This document shows positions 13,974-14,141 of a DNA stretch of 14,141 nt, in pieces. The position numbers and the translations under genes are program-made. Within the stretch, counting starts at the first letter, position 1. Each line of letters starts with the position of its first letter. The DNA is from an uncultured Treponema sp. (GTDB lineage: Bacteria > Spirochaetota > Spirochaetia > Treponematales > Treponemataceae). The notes beneath the pieces were generated by a model. That model saw only the letters and a program-made list of their open reading frames with translations, was not told the DNA's origin and made no database searches. The DNA lies in the NCBI GenBank assembly GCA_905372345.1, contig CAJPPE010000010.1, positions 1-14,141 of the forward strand. Direction: 5' to 3'.

Positions 13974-14141
13974 TTAAACTTGAATAATCAAAGCACCGGT
14001 TTTTCTGTCATGGAAGAACCGGTTTATTTTTTCGTTTTCAATTTTTATAAGAGAGCCGTCTACATATTCTTTAAGCTTTGACCGAGCACCTTTTTTTTTC
14101 GGTTAGGAGTAAAAAGCCCTTTTCGGAACAAGCATAACGGC
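13974..14141 (-). pseudogene. C-terminal remnant of an unknown minus-strand gene, frame broken near an A9 run
   Basis: On the minus strand, 42 codons are open from 14102 down to a TAA at 13974-13976. They give a protein-like tail beginning PKKKGARSKLKEYVDGSLIK and ending KTGALIIQV. The same frame has a TAA at 14103-14105, just upstream of nine A's (plus-strand T9, 14091-14099). Both other minus-strand frames are open across that stop and would join the tail if the A-run were 10 or 8 long. It could be a degraded gene (a transposase tail is one possibility), a real frameshift site, or a sequencing error. The window edge cuts it off, so the gene cannot be identified. Confidence 0.4.
13995..14032 (+). 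terminator. Intrinsic terminator after the MCP gene
   Basis: ACCGGTTTTTC (13995-14005) pairs with GAAGAACCGGT (14013-14023), 11 bp with one G-U, around a 7-base loop, followed by a T-rich tail to 14032. It reads well only in the plus direction and lies inside the minus-strand reading frame at the right edge. Confidence 0.85.

Noticed and set aside
1..14141. CRISPR array, tRNA or rRNA genes, complete insertion sequence
   Set aside because: No regularly spaced repeats of 25-40 bases, no cloverleaf-type or ribosomal sequence, and no transposase with terminal inverted repeats were found by reading both strands.

Overview
The window looks like chromosome of a host-associated treponeme (Spirochaetes, Treponema denticola-like). 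The evidence is moderate: low GC, lysine- and AAA-rich coding, and a gene set typical of that group (EIIA-Ntr of an incomplete PTS, a roughly 440-residue phosphofructokinase, a double cyclic-nucleotide-domain regulator, an MCP, an EpmB-type radical SAM enzyme). I cannot name the species. Nothing marks it as a recent mobile region, except perhaps a damaged reading frame at the right edge.

Layout. At 1-2231, on the plus strand: a possible C-terminal tail of an upstream gene, ptsN (75-566), a perfect 15-bp-stem terminator, and a 511-residue protein I do not recognise. At 2270-5974, on the minus strand, there is a tight four-gene operon read from right to left: a cNMP/TPR/cNMP/winged-helix regulator with a UUG start, an exported protein of unknown function, a DUF192 lipoprotein and a phosphofructokinase. 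A divergent promoter region at 5975-6130 separates this from a plus-strand unit of an M20 metallopeptidase and an EpmB/KamA-type radical SAM enzyme (6131-8401). Next comes an AT-rich control region with repeats (8380-8599), an alternative sigma-70-family factor (8600-9427), a long U32-family protein (9489-11735) and a methyl-accepting chemotaxis protein with a dCache_3-like sensor (11811-13949). The last 170 bases hold the MCP terminator and a minus-strand reading frame that breaks near a run of nine A's.

The main signal in non-coding sequence is promoter geometry. Three genes (ptsN, the 511-residue gene, the M20 gene) have the same arrangement: a TTG-type -35 box, 17 bases, a -10 box, exactly 6 bases, then ATG, with no well-placed Shine-Dalgarno sequence. 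Transcription should start at or within a base or two of the start codon, which predicts leaderless mRNAs. The other promoter-proximal genes (regulator, sigma factor, U32, MCP) have a Shine-Dalgarno sequence and a leader, so two initiation modes appear to coexist.

The genes suggest regulatory and housekeeping work: PTS-type phosphoryl signalling, glycolytic commitment, peptide or amide hydrolysis, EF-P lysine modification, probable RNA modification by U32, an alternative sigma factor and chemotaxis. I see no complete undescribed defence or mobile system. The best leads are the leaderless promoter class, the altered DNA-contact residues of the sigma factor together with a sigma-54-like site before its gene, the mixed ATP/PPi signature of the phosphofructokinase, and the poly-A junction at the right end. 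No RNA genes, CRISPR arrays or intact insertion sequences were seen.
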